Assembly: GCA_031279925.1 (NCBI GenBank)
Contig: JAITHQ010000102.1
Coordinates: 1-18,979, forward strand
Length of the DNA: 18,979 nucleotides
Origin: Treponema sp.
GTDB taxonomy: Bacteria; Spirochaetota; Spirochaetia; Treponematales; Breznakiellaceae
Direction of reading: 5' to 3'
Shown here: positions 1 through 7,184 of the stretch, piece after piece
Numbering within the stretch: the stretch's first letter is position 1
Layout of the letters: every line of letters begins with the position of its first letter
Made by a program: the position numbers and the translations under genes
The notes under the pieces: model-generated
Seen by the model: the letters and a program-made list of their open reading frames with translations, nothing else
Databases searched by the model: none
What the model was told of the DNA's origin: nothing

Positions 1-203
1 GATTCGCCAAGAAAAAGAGCGGCTCCTCCGGGGAGAACACGGGGGCACTCTGGGTTAGATTCTTTATTTTGACGTATCTACTCCCTTCGGTTAGATTTTT
101 TTATGACGCACTACGGAGGGCGCAATGCTAGGGCAGCCGCATTAAAAAAAGGTTCAAGGAAACGGGAAAAGGGACGATAGGGAAGGGATGAAGGGGACCA
201 ACA

Positions 204-311
204 ATGGACATACGAACCAGTCTCTCAATTATCTCAGACCCCCGGATAGAATAGGAAAAACATGTATTAGTAGACATTCTCTTGCTCTGCATCATCGATT
301 ACAGCAGTTGA
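204..311 (+). pseudogene. Relic of the N-terminus of an ISAs1-family transposase
   Basis: Reading from the ATG at 204 gives MDIRTSLSIISDPRIE, an in-frame TAG at 252, then EKHVLVDILLLCII and a second stop at 309. The order 'DPR - short basic linker - H.L.DILL..C' is what I know from the N-terminal DDE_Tnp_1-associated domain of ISAs1-type transposases. Only about 35 codons are recognisable, two stops interrupt them, and the DDE catalytic part is absent, so this is dead debris. No terminal inverted repeats are visible. The assignment rests on motif recognition and needs a profile search. Confidence 0.55.
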
Positions 312-373
312 GAATAGCAATCAATAACAAAAAAAGAAAAGAAGAATTTTTTTGAAAAAATGAAAAATTCTCA

Positions 374-398
374 AAAAAGCGCTTGTCAGGCGCTTTTT
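374..398 (-). terminator. Bidirectional rho-independent terminator
   Basis: A perfect 9-bp stem (374-382 with 390-398) encloses a 7-base loop. The stem has a GCGC core and A/T arms, so either strand gives GC-rich pairing followed by a T run. It lies 67 bases past the stop codon of the acetyltransferase gene on the minus strand, so it probably ends that transcript. Confidence 0.75.
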
Positions 399-465
399 AT
401 GAGATATACCGGTAATAGTTAAGGAAAAGGCGTAAACAGACCTGTTATGCAAACTACCAGCTATT

Positions 466-921
466 CTATATATTTTTACTGAATTCTATTTTTAAATATA
501 TCATGTCTTTTAATTGTTTTCCTTCTTCAAAAATTTTATGATTATAATTATTTATAAAAAAATCATCTATTGTATGTGAATATACAAATCCGCAATTCTT
601 ATAAAACGAAATGGTTTTATTGCTGTCACCTGTTCCTACAAATAATATGTTGCATTTATTCTTTATATTTTCAATTATATATTTAATCATTATTTTTCCA
701 TACCCTTTGCCTTGGTATTTTTGATATGTTGCTATATTTTTAATTTCATAAATACCTTCGTTTTCTTTTGTTACTACAGATACTGTTTTTAAATCATCAT
801 CATATAACGCAAACAATTCTCCTCTGTAAAGATACTTATTTATCATATTTTCCTGTTCATCAGCCAATAATAACAAATCCATAAATTCTTCTTTGTTTTC
901 AGCTATCTTTTTTATTTCCAT
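466..921 (-). CDS. GNAT-family N-acetyltransferase
   Basis: A 151-residue protein with the GNAT fold. The acetyl-CoA pyrophosphate loop appears as YQKYQGKGYGK near residue 90-100 (Q-x-x-G-x-G pattern), and a later segment, SNKTISFYKNCGF, matches the conserved C-terminal GNAT motif. Such enzymes move an acetyl group from acetyl-CoA to an amine; the substrate cannot be read from the sequence. The frame is open upstream to 1005, but I start at 921 because AGGAG lies 7 bases before that ATG and the upstream residues are not GNAT-like. It is strongly AT-rich compared with the genes after 1850, which suggests recent acquisition. A 15-bp repeat (998-1012) lies upstream and a terminator downstream. 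Confidence 0.85.
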   Translation of the reverse strand: MEIKKIAENKEEFMDLLLLADEQENMINKYLYRGELFALYDDDLKTVSVVTKENEGIYEIKNIATYQKYQGKGYGKIMIKYIIENIKNKCNILFVGTGDSNKTISFYKNCGFVYSHTIDDFFINNYNHKIFEEGKQLKDMIYLKIEFSKNI

Positions 922-997
922 GTCTTTTCTCCTATATTCATTATCGGTAAAAAAATCTTTACAATACATTTTTTGTTTATCAAATATTTTTGGCTTG

Positions 998-1012
998 CAT
1001 TGCACATAACGT
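998..1012. repeat. Direct repeat copy 1, candidate cassette boundary
   Basis: CATTGCACATAACGT occurs here and again, identically, at 1704-1718. The two copies bracket the HD-domain gene. Read on the minus strand it contains CGTTATGTGC, which resembles the R' end (GTTRRRY) of integron attC sites. An opposing half-site, GCATAAT, lies 15 bases away at 1021-1027 on the minus strand. This is a resemblance, not proof. Confidence 0.7.
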
Positions 1013-1045
1013 TCCGGCTATTATGCGAAGTGCCCCCTTATTCTA

Positions 1046-1612
1046 TTATATTTCTAATAAATTTATTATTATATCAAATTCATTTTTGTATTTTTCTTTA
1101 CTCCTCTCGCTTAATTTCTTATAATCTTTTTCCAGTTTCCCCTTTATCCATTTTTGCCCTTCTTCTATTGTCTTTCCCATTTCTTTATATGCCGCATAAA
1201 ACAATGACCCTATTTCCGTTAAATGTATTATCGCGTCCGCATCTGCCACACATATCTCATCCATATTGTTTTTATTATTATTTACACTGCTCCTATGATT
1301 TAATATACACAATTTTATTTTTTCTATTTTGTCCTTTGGATAATTGTATCCTTTTAATATTTTCTCAGCTCTTTCGGCCCCTATTATATGGTGTTCCTTA
1401 TAATTTTTTTCATCTTCTATTGATACTAAATCGTGTAATAATACCGCTACCGTTACAATTTCTTTATCCCCGCCGTATTCTTCAGCCAGCTTTTGCCCTA
1501 ATGGTATCATTGGTTTTATATGATGAGACCAAATTCCATATCCAAATATATTCTTATCTGATTTACAAGCATTTTCTACCAATATATTCAGTTCATTTAT
1601 CATTTGTTCCAT
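1046..1612 (-). CDS. HD-domain phosphohydrolase-like protein
   Basis: A 188-residue HD-superfamily protein. The metal ligands are visible in order: an early histidine pair in GIWSHHIKPM, the HD doublet in AVLLHDLVS, EHHIIGAERAEKIL, the later ILNHRSS, and the closing aspartate in CVADADAII. This is the layout of small single-domain HD hydrolases of the HDIG type, which act on nucleotides or related phosphoesters; the substrate is unknown. The start is well supported by GGAGG 6 bases upstream and by a strong promoter at 1640-1668. The gene is very AT-rich and bounded by a 15-bp direct repeat, so it looks mobile or recently acquired. Confidence 0.85.
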   Translation of the reverse strand: MEQMINELNILVENACKSDKNIFGYGIWSHHIKPMIPLGQKLAEEYGGDKEIVTVAVLLHDLVSIEDEKNYKEHHIIGAERAEKILKGYNYPKDKIEKIKLCILNHRSSVNNNKNNMDEICVADADAIIHLTEIGSLFYAAYKEMGKTIEEGQKWIKGKLEKDYKKLSERSKEKYKNEFDIIINLLEI

Positions 1613-1639
1613 ATTAACCCTCCAAGGGTTCTTATATAG

Positions 1640-1668
1640 TTTATACTATACCTTTATTCTTTTGTCAA
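1640..1668 (-). promoter_or_regulatory. Sigma70-type promoter for the HD-domain gene
   Basis: On the minus strand TTGACA (1668-1663) is followed after exactly 17 bases by TATAAA (1645-1640). Transcription would start near 1633, about 20 bases before the ATG, leaving room for the GGAGG site. A 6-bp inverted repeat, TATAGT-4-ACTATA (1635-1650), covers the -10 box and could be an operator. Confidence 0.75.
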
Positions 1669-1703
1669 TATTTTTTAATTATTTTTCAACAAAACCCAGG
1701 GAA

Positions 1704-1718
1704 CATTGCACATAACGT
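1704..1718. repeat. Direct repeat copy 2, candidate cassette boundary
   Basis: Identical over 15 bases to 998-1012 and in the same orientation, 706 bp away. It lies next to a large stem-loop (1731-1782), as expected if it were one end of a longer attC-like folded site, but a clear partner half-site (R'') is not obvious. Confidence 0.65.
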
Positions 1719-1730
1719 GCTGTATGTCAT

Positions 1731-1782
1731 ATTTTGCGGCTGCTGAAACTGCTGCTCAGTTTCTTTGTCACAGCCGCAAAAT
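1731..1782. repeat. Two-tier stem-loop downstream of the hydantoinase gene
   Basis: Outer arms of 12 bp (1731-1742 with 1771-1782) pair perfectly. Inside them a 7-bp stem (1745-1751 with 1757-1763) has a 5-base loop. Neither strand shows a following T run, so it is not a classic terminator. It could be a dispersed palindromic element, an mRNA 3'-end stabiliser for the operon ending at 1850, or the folded core of an attC-like site adjoining the repeat at 1704-1718. Confidence 0.65.
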
Positions 1783-1849
1783 CTAGCGCGAGTAAATTAC
1801 AAAATCGCCCAGGTTTGTAACCGGCTCTTTCAGTCTTTTGCTGTCAAAT

Positions 1850-3412
1850 TTAGGCCAGTTCGCCGGCGGCTTTTACTTTTACACGGTTGGTGTTGTTCGG
1901 CTGGTATTGCAGGGGCACGTCCTCAACCTCAACAATCTCAACCGTTTCCGGTTTTGCGCCGGCCTTGACCGCCAGTTTGACAGCTTCAGCTTTGCCTTCC
2001 TCTATGGCTTTTTCCCGTGGTACCTCGTTAAAAGAAACAAGTTTTTCGTATAACCCGCTTACTTTGGAAATCGCTGAACCTATGGCGTTAGCAACCGCGA
2101 AATAATCCGGCTTATGCAGTTTTTTCGCGCCCTTTATTCTTTCGGGTAACAGGATTGAGCCGCCTCCAACAAGAATAAGGTCTATATCATCCCCGCTGGT
2201 TTTAATGGAATCAAGATGTTCTTCCACCATTTCAATAATCCGCGCCTGCGCTTTTTCGGCAAGCTGCTGACTGATATGCGCGACTTTTGAAGGATCGCCC
2301 ACCTGGGCAAGGCCCATGCGAACAGCAATATCCGTGGCGGTTAACGTATCGCCGCCAAACACCAGGGCTTTATTGGTTATTTCGTAACCGACGCTGTCCG
2401 GCCCCACGCTGACGATGCCGCCGTTTTCACGTACTATGCTTCCTCCCCCAAGGCCGATAGAAATTACGTCTGGCATTCGGAAATTGGTCCGCACGCCGCC
2501 AATGGTAACGGCAACCCCGGACTCACGGGGAAAGCCGTTCTGCAAAATGCCAAAGTCGGTAGTGGTTCCGCCAATATCAATGACAACCGCGCTGGATAGT
2601 TGAGAAAGAAAACTGGCCCCGCGGATGCTGTTTGTGGGGCCGCAGGCTATTGTTAAGATCGGATAACGCCGCGCGGTTTCCATGTTCATTAGTGTTCCGT
2701 CATTTTGTGAAAAATAAATGTCCGCTTCGGTTACGCCCTGACCGTGCAGGCTTGAAACAAAACCTTCGGTAAAGGCGCGGGCAACATCGAACAAAGCGGC
2801 GTTAAGAATTGTAGCGTTTTCACGTTCAATAAGGCCCATGCTGCCGATTTTTGAGGAATGGGAAATATACACGTCATCCCCCATAACTTCATGGCAGATA
2901 TGCGCCGCTTCGATCTCGTTTTCATCCCGGACCACGGAAAAAAGCTGGCTAATCGCAACGGATTTAACACCCTTGCCTTTACACGCTTCAAAAAAAGACC
3001 GGGCGGCCTGCCGGTCAAATTCGGTCAGGGGCTTGCCGTCAAATTCATACCCGCCCCGGATTATGGCTGATTCAGCCGCTACAGCGGCAAGGTCCGTATC
3101 CCAATCAACCATTGGAGCAATGCCAACGGTCGCCGGAGCGCCTATCCGCAGTATGCCGATTTTGGTCAGCCGTTTACGCTCGACAATCGCGTTAGTACAT
3201 TGGGTAGTACCCAGCATTGCTTTGTTGATCCGCTTTCGATCTATAGACGATTCCGCAAGGACCGCCTTAATCGCGTTTTCGATCCCCGAATGAATATCTT
3301 CGCTGGTGGGAATTTTAACGCTGCCCGCAACCCGCAGCTCATCGTCTATAATAACGGCGTCCGTGTTGGTTCCGCCAACGTCCACTCCAAGCCTAAATGA
3401 ATTCCCCCTCAT
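1850..3412 (-). CDS. Hydantoinase/oxoprolinase family protein (HyuA-like, short form)
   Basis: A 520-residue ATP-dependent hydrolase of the hydantoinase A/oxoprolinase family, which opens cyclic amides such as hydantoins or 5-oxoproline. Two actin-like phosphate-binding motifs are visible: GVDVGGTNTDAVIID near the N-terminus and VVIDIGGTTTDFGIL in the middle, followed by the glycine-rich ISIGLGGGS. The protein is shorter than the roughly 690-residue classic HyuA but matches the length I associate with homologues paired with DUF917 proteins. Its ATG overlaps the stop of the DUF917 gene by 4 bases (ATGA), so the two are probably translationally coupled. The last 38 bases of the gene recur, inverted, at 14772-14809. 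The exact substrate is unknown. Confidence 0.88.
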   Translation of the reverse strand: MRGNSFRLGVDVGGTNTDAVIIDDELRVAGSVKIPTSEDIHSGIENAIKAVLAESSIDRKRINKAMLGTTQCTNAIVERKRLTKIGILRIGAPATVGIAPMVDWDTDLAAVAAESAIIRGGYEFDGKPLTEFDRQAARSFFEACKGKGVKSVAISQLFSVVRDENEIEAAHICHEVMGDDVYISHSSKIGSMGLIERENATILNAALFDVARAFTEGFVSSLHGQGVTEADIYFSQNDGTLMNMETARRYPILTIACGPTNSIRGASFLSQLSSAVVIDIGGTTTDFGILQNGFPRESGVAVTIGGVRTNFRMPDVISIGLGGGSIVRENGGIVSVGPDSVGYEITNKALVFGGDTLTATDIAVRMGLAQVGDPSKVAHISQQLAEKAQARIIEMVEEHLDSIKTSGDDIDLILVGGGSILLPERIKGAKKLHKPDYFAVANAIGSAISKVSGLYEKLVSFNEVPREKAIEEGKAEAVKLAVKAGAKPETVEIVEVEDVPLQYQPNNTNRVKVKAAGELA

Positions 3413-4500
3413 GCTTCAACTCCTTTTACCCGCCGTTCTACCGGAATATAATCGGTGTCATATCCAAAATACCGGGGACCAACAAGTTCAATGCCTTCCG
3501 GCGACCGCCACGCTTTGTAGCATTTAAGCCCCACAACAAGCACACGTTTGCCGTATTTCAGCGCGTCCGTTGGCTGCGGGATAAAAGTTTCGGTATCGAC
3601 CAGACAAATTAAGTCCGGCGTCGTGGCCCGGATTTCACCATCGACCGAAGCGATAAGGTTTTCATTCTGGAATTCAACACATGCGCTTTCCCCCTTAAAT
3701 TCACCGGAACCTTCCAGCAGCGCCTTGCCGAAATTAAACGCGCCCCTGGTTTCCCGCAGAATGTCGGTTATTTTACCCCGGAAAATTTTGTATCCTTCGC
3801 AGGCGGTCAAAAAATGATCCTCCGGATTTCCCGCGCCGTGTTTGGCTTCACGAATAGCCCTTCCCAGGGCTTCACTCCTGCTTACAATCCCTTTTACCCC
3901 ATACTGCTTCATGGTCTTGCCGTCCATGCAATAGAGAATAATCGAGACCGATCCGCCGCAGCTTGTGGTAACAGCGCGGGCAAGTTCTTCTGTCCATTTA
4001 TTTGTGATTGTTTTAAAAATAACGCTGTTGCCCTTTTCATCGGTTAAAGCCATCGGCGTCGCGCTGACGCCGCCTATGGTAAACGTTACCATTTGCAGTT
4101 CCGGGAAAGCCCGTCCCATGCCGTCAACATCCACCAGCGGCAGAGCGAGGCGTGCAGCCGCCGCAAACGGAAGCATACTGTTTACGCCCCCCGCTTCTAT
4201 CGGCATAATGGCGTCTATTTTTTTGCCGTAATAGCGGCTGATCATGTCCGCCAAAACGGCGAATTCACTGCCGTTTACGCCCTTTTCCGCAAGTACCGTA
4301 GGCGCGCCCATCATTGCTATAGGAACAACAAAAGCGTTATCTGCAACTTCATCCGGGTCAAGAAGCCGGACAGGCCCGCAGTCTTTAATCGCTCCCAGCG
4401 CGGTTAATTTACCGATATAGGGATCGCCGCCGCCCCCGGAACCCAGCAGGGTTGCGCCAAGGGCAATATCATCCAGTTCCTGTATGCCGATTGTTCTCAT
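3409..4500 (-). CDS. DUF917 (S-methyl-thiohydantoin desulfurase-like) protein
   Basis: A 363-residue protein of the DUF917 family, now linked in Pfam to an S-Me-THD domain name. Diagnostic segments are the N-terminal LGATLLGSGGGGDPY, the central MPIEAGGVNSMLPF and VDVDGMGRAFPELQM, and the C-terminal LICLVDTETFIPQPTD. Family members are usually encoded beside hydantoinase A genes and are thought to act with them on hydantoin-type rings; the reaction here is inferred only from that context. It starts 5 bases after the permease stop with a weak AGGAAAAGAG ribosome site, and its end overlaps the hydantoinase start, so all three genes form one transcription unit. Confidence 0.85.
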   Translation of the reverse strand: MRTIGIQELDDIALGATLLGSGGGGDPYIGKLTALGAIKDCGPVRLLDPDEVADNAFVVPIAMMGAPTVLAEKGVNGSEFAVLADMISRYYGKKIDAIMPIEAGGVNSMLPFAAAARLALPLVDVDGMGRAFPELQMVTFTIGGVSATPMALTDEKGNSVIFKTITNKWTEELARAVTTSCGGSVSIILYCMDGKTMKQYGVKGIVSRSEALGRAIREAKHGAGNPEDHFLTACEGYKIFRGKITDILRETRGAFNFGKALLEGSGEFKGESACVEFQNENLIASVDGEIRATTPDLICLVDTETFIPQPTDALKYGKRVLVVGLKCYKAWRSPEGIELVGPRYFGYDTDYIPVERRVKGVEA

Positions 4501-4505
4501 CGTTG

Positions 4506-5762
4506 TTACTCTTTTCCTGGCAAGACTTTATTAAGCACGATATAGAGGGCCATTGAAAGCACGATCCCGTTTATCGGCGCGATAAGAAAACCTTTAAGGC
4601 TGCTTAGATAGGCCGCAATTGCGCCCACGGCAAATGAAACAACACCGGCAGCGTTAACGCCCTTTACGGCTTTAAAGTTTTCCCGCTTGCCCTTGCCAAC
4701 AATCCAGTACGCCGCTATCATTACACCCGCCACCGGGGGAATAAAGGCTGACAATATGCCAAGGAAACCGGTGAATTTTGTCATAAGGCCCGCCGCCCCC
4801 AAAACCGTTCCCAATACGCCGGCTACCGCTGTGGTAAGTTTGTACCGTTTTTCGGTAAAGCCCAGGGCGTTGGAAAGCGCGATACCGCCTGAATAGGCGT
4901 TAAGGATGTTGGTTGACCATGTTGCCAGAATAAGCACCAAAAGCCCAATATAGGGAAGCCCCAATGAAACAAGTATTTGGGTAATATCGTATTGACCGGA
5001 GGCAATCGCCGAGGCGGCTCCCAGCCCCATTATTAAAAGCGAAACAGGCAGAACCCCCAATACCGACGACTTGATAACGTCCGCGCGGCTTTTCGCATAA
5101 CGGGAGCAGTCGCCGGATATAACCCCGCCAAGGGCAAAACTGCCCACCACGATACTGAATCCGGAAAGCAGCCCGGCACTCTGCGGCGGCCTGTAAGCGG
5201 CAATCGTCTGTACGCCGCCGGCCCTAAAAAGCGAAGCGTATGCGGTATAACCAAGCACCAGCACCAGCAGGGGAACCACCACGTAATTGAGGTATTTCAT
5301 CGCCTTGTAGCCGAAAAGCGCGGTTAAAAGCATTATGCCGCCCCAAAAAAGGGTGCTTACCGTTTCCGGTATCTGGACGCCTGTAATTCCGCCAAACATG
5401 GAGCTAAAAGACGCGCCGCAAACCGCAGCCTGCACGCCGAACCAGCCAATGCAGGCCAGGCCAATCAACAGGCTTATCACAAACCGCGAGCCCAGGGTTC
5501 CCAGGGCGTTTTCCGCGCATGAAACAGTAGGCAGCCCCAAATCTTCCGACTGCATTCCAATCAGGCACATATAGACCAGGATGATGGCGAAGCCAACCAC
5601 CAGGGCTATAAATACCTCCGCAATGGAAAGGCCCGCCGCCAAAAAGCCTCCCACCATAAGCGCGGGAAGACATATCATGTTACCTATCCATATTGCCGTT
5701 AAAGAAAGCCAACTTTGCCGTTCTTCCGGGGGAATTTTGAAGCCCGCCTCACTGTTTGCCAT
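4506..5762 (-). CDS. NCS1-type cytosine/purine/hydantoin permease
   Basis: A 418-residue integral membrane protein with about 12 hydrophobic segments, of the nucleobase:cation symporter-1 (CodB-like) family. Typical segments include WIGNMICLPALMVGG near the N-terminus and SIVVGSFALGGVISGDCSRYAKSRADV in the middle, the latter resembling the conserved 'D-x-x-R-Y' loop of NCS1 carriers. I choose the ATG at 5762, not the open-frame start at 5801, because AAGGAG lies 5 bases upstream of it and the upstream ATG has no ribosome site. It is the first gene of the operon and presumably imports the cyclic substrate used by the two following enzymes. Allantoin, hydantoin, cytosine and related ligands are all possible. 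Confidence 0.87.
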   Translation of the reverse strand: MANSEAGFKIPPEERQSWLSLTAIWIGNMICLPALMVGGFLAAGLSIAEVFIALVVGFAIILVYMCLIGMQSEDLGLPTVSCAENALGTLGSRFVISLLIGLACIGWFGVQAAVCGASFSSMFGGITGVQIPETVSTLFWGGIMLLTALFGYKAMKYLNYVVVPLLVLVLGYTAYASLFRAGGVQTIAAYRPPQSAGLLSGFSIVVGSFALGGVISGDCSRYAKSRADVIKSSVLGVLPVSLLIMGLGAASAIASGQYDITQILVSLGLPYIGLLVLILATWSTNILNAYSGGIALSNALGFTEKRYKLTTAVAGVLGTVLGAAGLMTKFTGFLGILSAFIPPVAGVMIAAYWIVGKGKRENFKAVKGVNAAGVVSFAVGAIAAYLSSLKGFLIAPINGIVLSMALYIVLNKVLPGKE

Positions 5763-5888
5763 ATACACTCCTTTTGCTGGTTTATCATTAGACTTGTTCA
5801 ATAACCCGGTTGGTTATTTCACAAGTCCTGCAATTTCTCGCCCGGCTCTGCGCTTTGGGGCTGCGAAATTGCCTTGTGTAGCGGAATT

Positions 5889-5914
5889 TGTTTAACAACT
5901 GAAGTTGTTAAACA
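5889..5914. repeat. Perfect 12-bp palindrome (TGTTTAACAACT arms)
   Basis: Arms 5889-5900 and 5903-5914 are exact reverse complements around a 2-base loop. A related string, AGAGTTGTTAAACAAA followed by CCCCGC, recurs in the tandem repeats at about 16808, so this looks like one member of a dispersed family. Confidence 0.75.
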
Positions 5915-6048
5915 ACTCTATTAAAAAATATCAGGCATGCAAAAACTATACAATGGTTGTTCAGAAGCTGCACCAACAAAACCGGCAAAGTTTCCAACAA
6001 ACGCCCCTTCGGTTTTGGCCGGCGTTGTTGAATGTTTCGTATGGTTTG

Positions 6049-6054
6049 TACTAT
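6049..6054 (+). promoter_or_regulatory. Candidate -10 box for a leaderless hisC transcript
   Basis: TACTAT ends 8 bases before the hisC ATG at 6063, and TTGAAT (6028-6033) lies 15 bases upstream as a weak -35. Transcription would begin at or next to the start codon, and no ribosome-binding site is visible before it. Confidence 0.35.
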
Positions 6055-6062
6055 TCTGAATC

Positions 6063-7184
6063 ATGAGTGTTTTCTGGAACAGCCGGACGCGGGGGCTTTC
6101 TCCCTATGTTCCGGGTGATCAGCCCAAGGACCGGGCGTTTATCAAACTTAACACCAATGAAAACCCTTATCCGCCATCGCCGAAAGCGGTGGAGACGATG
6201 CGGCGTCTGTTGAACGGGGATGACGGGCGGCAGGCAGGAGACAGCCTGCGGCTGTATCCTGATCCGCTGTGCGGCGAATTCTGCGCGGCCGCTGCCAAAG
6301 CTTATTCTGTTGCGCCCGATCAGGTTTTTCCGGGTAACGGGTCCGATGAAGTGCTGGCCTTTGCGTTCGGTGCGTTTTTTGAAACCGGAAGCAGCGCGCC
6401 GCCCGTTCTTTTTCCCGACATAACCTACAGTTTTTATCCGGTTTATGCCCGGCTTTGGGGAATTCCTTTTCGAGAAGTTCCTCTTGCGGACGACTTTTCT
6501 CTTCATACCGGCGATTATCTTGTCCCCTCCGGCGGAGCCGTTATTCCCAATCCCAACGCACCGACAGGCCGCGCCGTTTCAGCCTTCGGTGGGGACGGTA
6601 TTGAGGCCCTTGCCGCCTTCCTGCTTGAGCAGAACAAGGTACTTGTTGTTGACGAAGCCTATGCCGCCTTTGGCGCCGAGTCTACCGTTCCCTTGACCGC
6701 CCGTTTCTCCAACCTGCTTACCGTACACACTCTTTCCAAATCGGCGTCTCTGGCAGGTCTGCGCGCCGGTTTTGCCATCGGCAGTGCGGAACTTGTCAAA
6801 GGCCTTTTTCGCATCCGGGACTCCTTTAATTCCTACACCATGGATCGGCTGGCCCTGGTCGGGGCGGCGGCGGCCGTCTCCGACAGGGCCTACTATGACA
6901 CAGTCAACGCCAGGGTTATTGCCGCCCGGGAACGAAGCTCCGCGGCTCTCAAAGCAATGGGGTTTGAAGTTGTCCCTTCGAAGTCGAATTTTCTTTTTGC
7001 CAGGTACAAAGACGGGGGGGGGATATTAACCGGGGCTTTTTTGCTGAAAGCCCTTCGGGACAGAGGAATTCTTGTGCGGCATTTTGACAAGCCGCGCACG
7101 GCTGATTATATTAGGGTGAGTATTGGAACAGATGACGATATGGACGCCTTTCTTGCCGCCTGCCGGGACATTATCAGCGCATGA
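6063..7184 (+). CDS. hisC: Histidinol-phosphate aminotransferase
   Basis: A 373-residue class I/II PLP aminotransferase that converts imidazole-acetol phosphate and glutamate to histidinol phosphate, the seventh step of histidine synthesis. Visible hallmarks are KLNTNENPYPPSP (substrate N-terminus), FPGNGSDEVL (PLP phosphate), IPNPNAPTG, VVDEAYAAF, and HTLSKSASLAGLRAGF, in which the first lysine (about residue 226) should form the Schiff base. The C-terminal IRVSIGTDDDMDAFL is also typical. There is no Shine-Dalgarno before this ATG; a -10-like box 8 bases upstream suggests leaderless expression. The stop overlaps the next start by 4 bases. An aromatic or related aminotransferase role cannot be excluded, but hisD in the same operon favours histidine synthesis. 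Confidence 0.88.
   Translation: MSVFWNSRTRGLSPYVPGDQPKDRAFIKLNTNENPYPPSPKAVETMRRLLNGDDGRQAGDSLRLYPDPLCGEFCAAAAKAYSVAPDQVFPGNGSDEVLAFAFGAFFETGSSAPPVLFPDITYSFYPVYARLWGIPFREVPLADDFSLHTGDYLVPSGGAVIPNPNAPTGRAVSAFGGDGIEALAAFLLEQNKVLVVDEAYAAFGAESTVPLTARFSNLLTVHTLSKSASLAGLRAGFAIGSAELVKGLFRIRDSFNSYTMDRLALVGAAAAVSDRAYYDTVNARVIAARERSSAALKAMGFEVVPSKSNFLFARYKDGGGILTGAFLLKALRDRGILVRHFDKPRTADYIRVSIGTDDDMDAFLAACRDIISA

Larger units (their letters stand above)
1..465. other. Non-coding, degraded intergenic stretch
   Basis: Apart from the transposase relic (204-311) and the terminator (374-398), I see no convincing gene. Position 1 lies inside an open frame that ends at a TAG at 56-58; it could be the last 18 codons of a gene outside the window, but the residues are not recognisable. 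A 55-codon frame from the ATG at 188 to the TGA at 353 overlaps the transposase relic in another frame and is probably not real. An AT-rich imperfect hairpin (about 343-370) precedes the terminator. Confidence 0.5.
5763..6062. other. Palindrome-rich divergent intergenic region
   Basis: This 300-bp stretch separates the permease operon (minus) from the hisC operon (plus) and holds no gene. It contains a 7-bp hairpin at 5800-5818. Nested arms follow at 5820-5837 and 5865-5878 (CACAAG and GCAATTTC with their complements). A perfect 12-bp palindrome with a 2-base loop lies at 5889-5914. An imperfect 13-bp pair, CAACAAAACCGGC / GCCGGCGTTGTTG, lies around 5970-6030. The density suggests dispersed repetitive palindromic elements. 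Confidence 0.7.

Noticed and set aside
188..355. 55-codon frame ending just before the terminator
   Set aside because: It overlaps the transposase relic in another frame and has no recognisable features or convincing ribosome site.
973..1617. 214-codon open frame on the plus strand
   Set aside because: It is the antisense of the HD-domain gene. Its translation is rich in Leu/Phe/Tyr from AT-rich antisense DNA and has no domain, while the minus strand has a clear HD motif, ribosome site and promoter.
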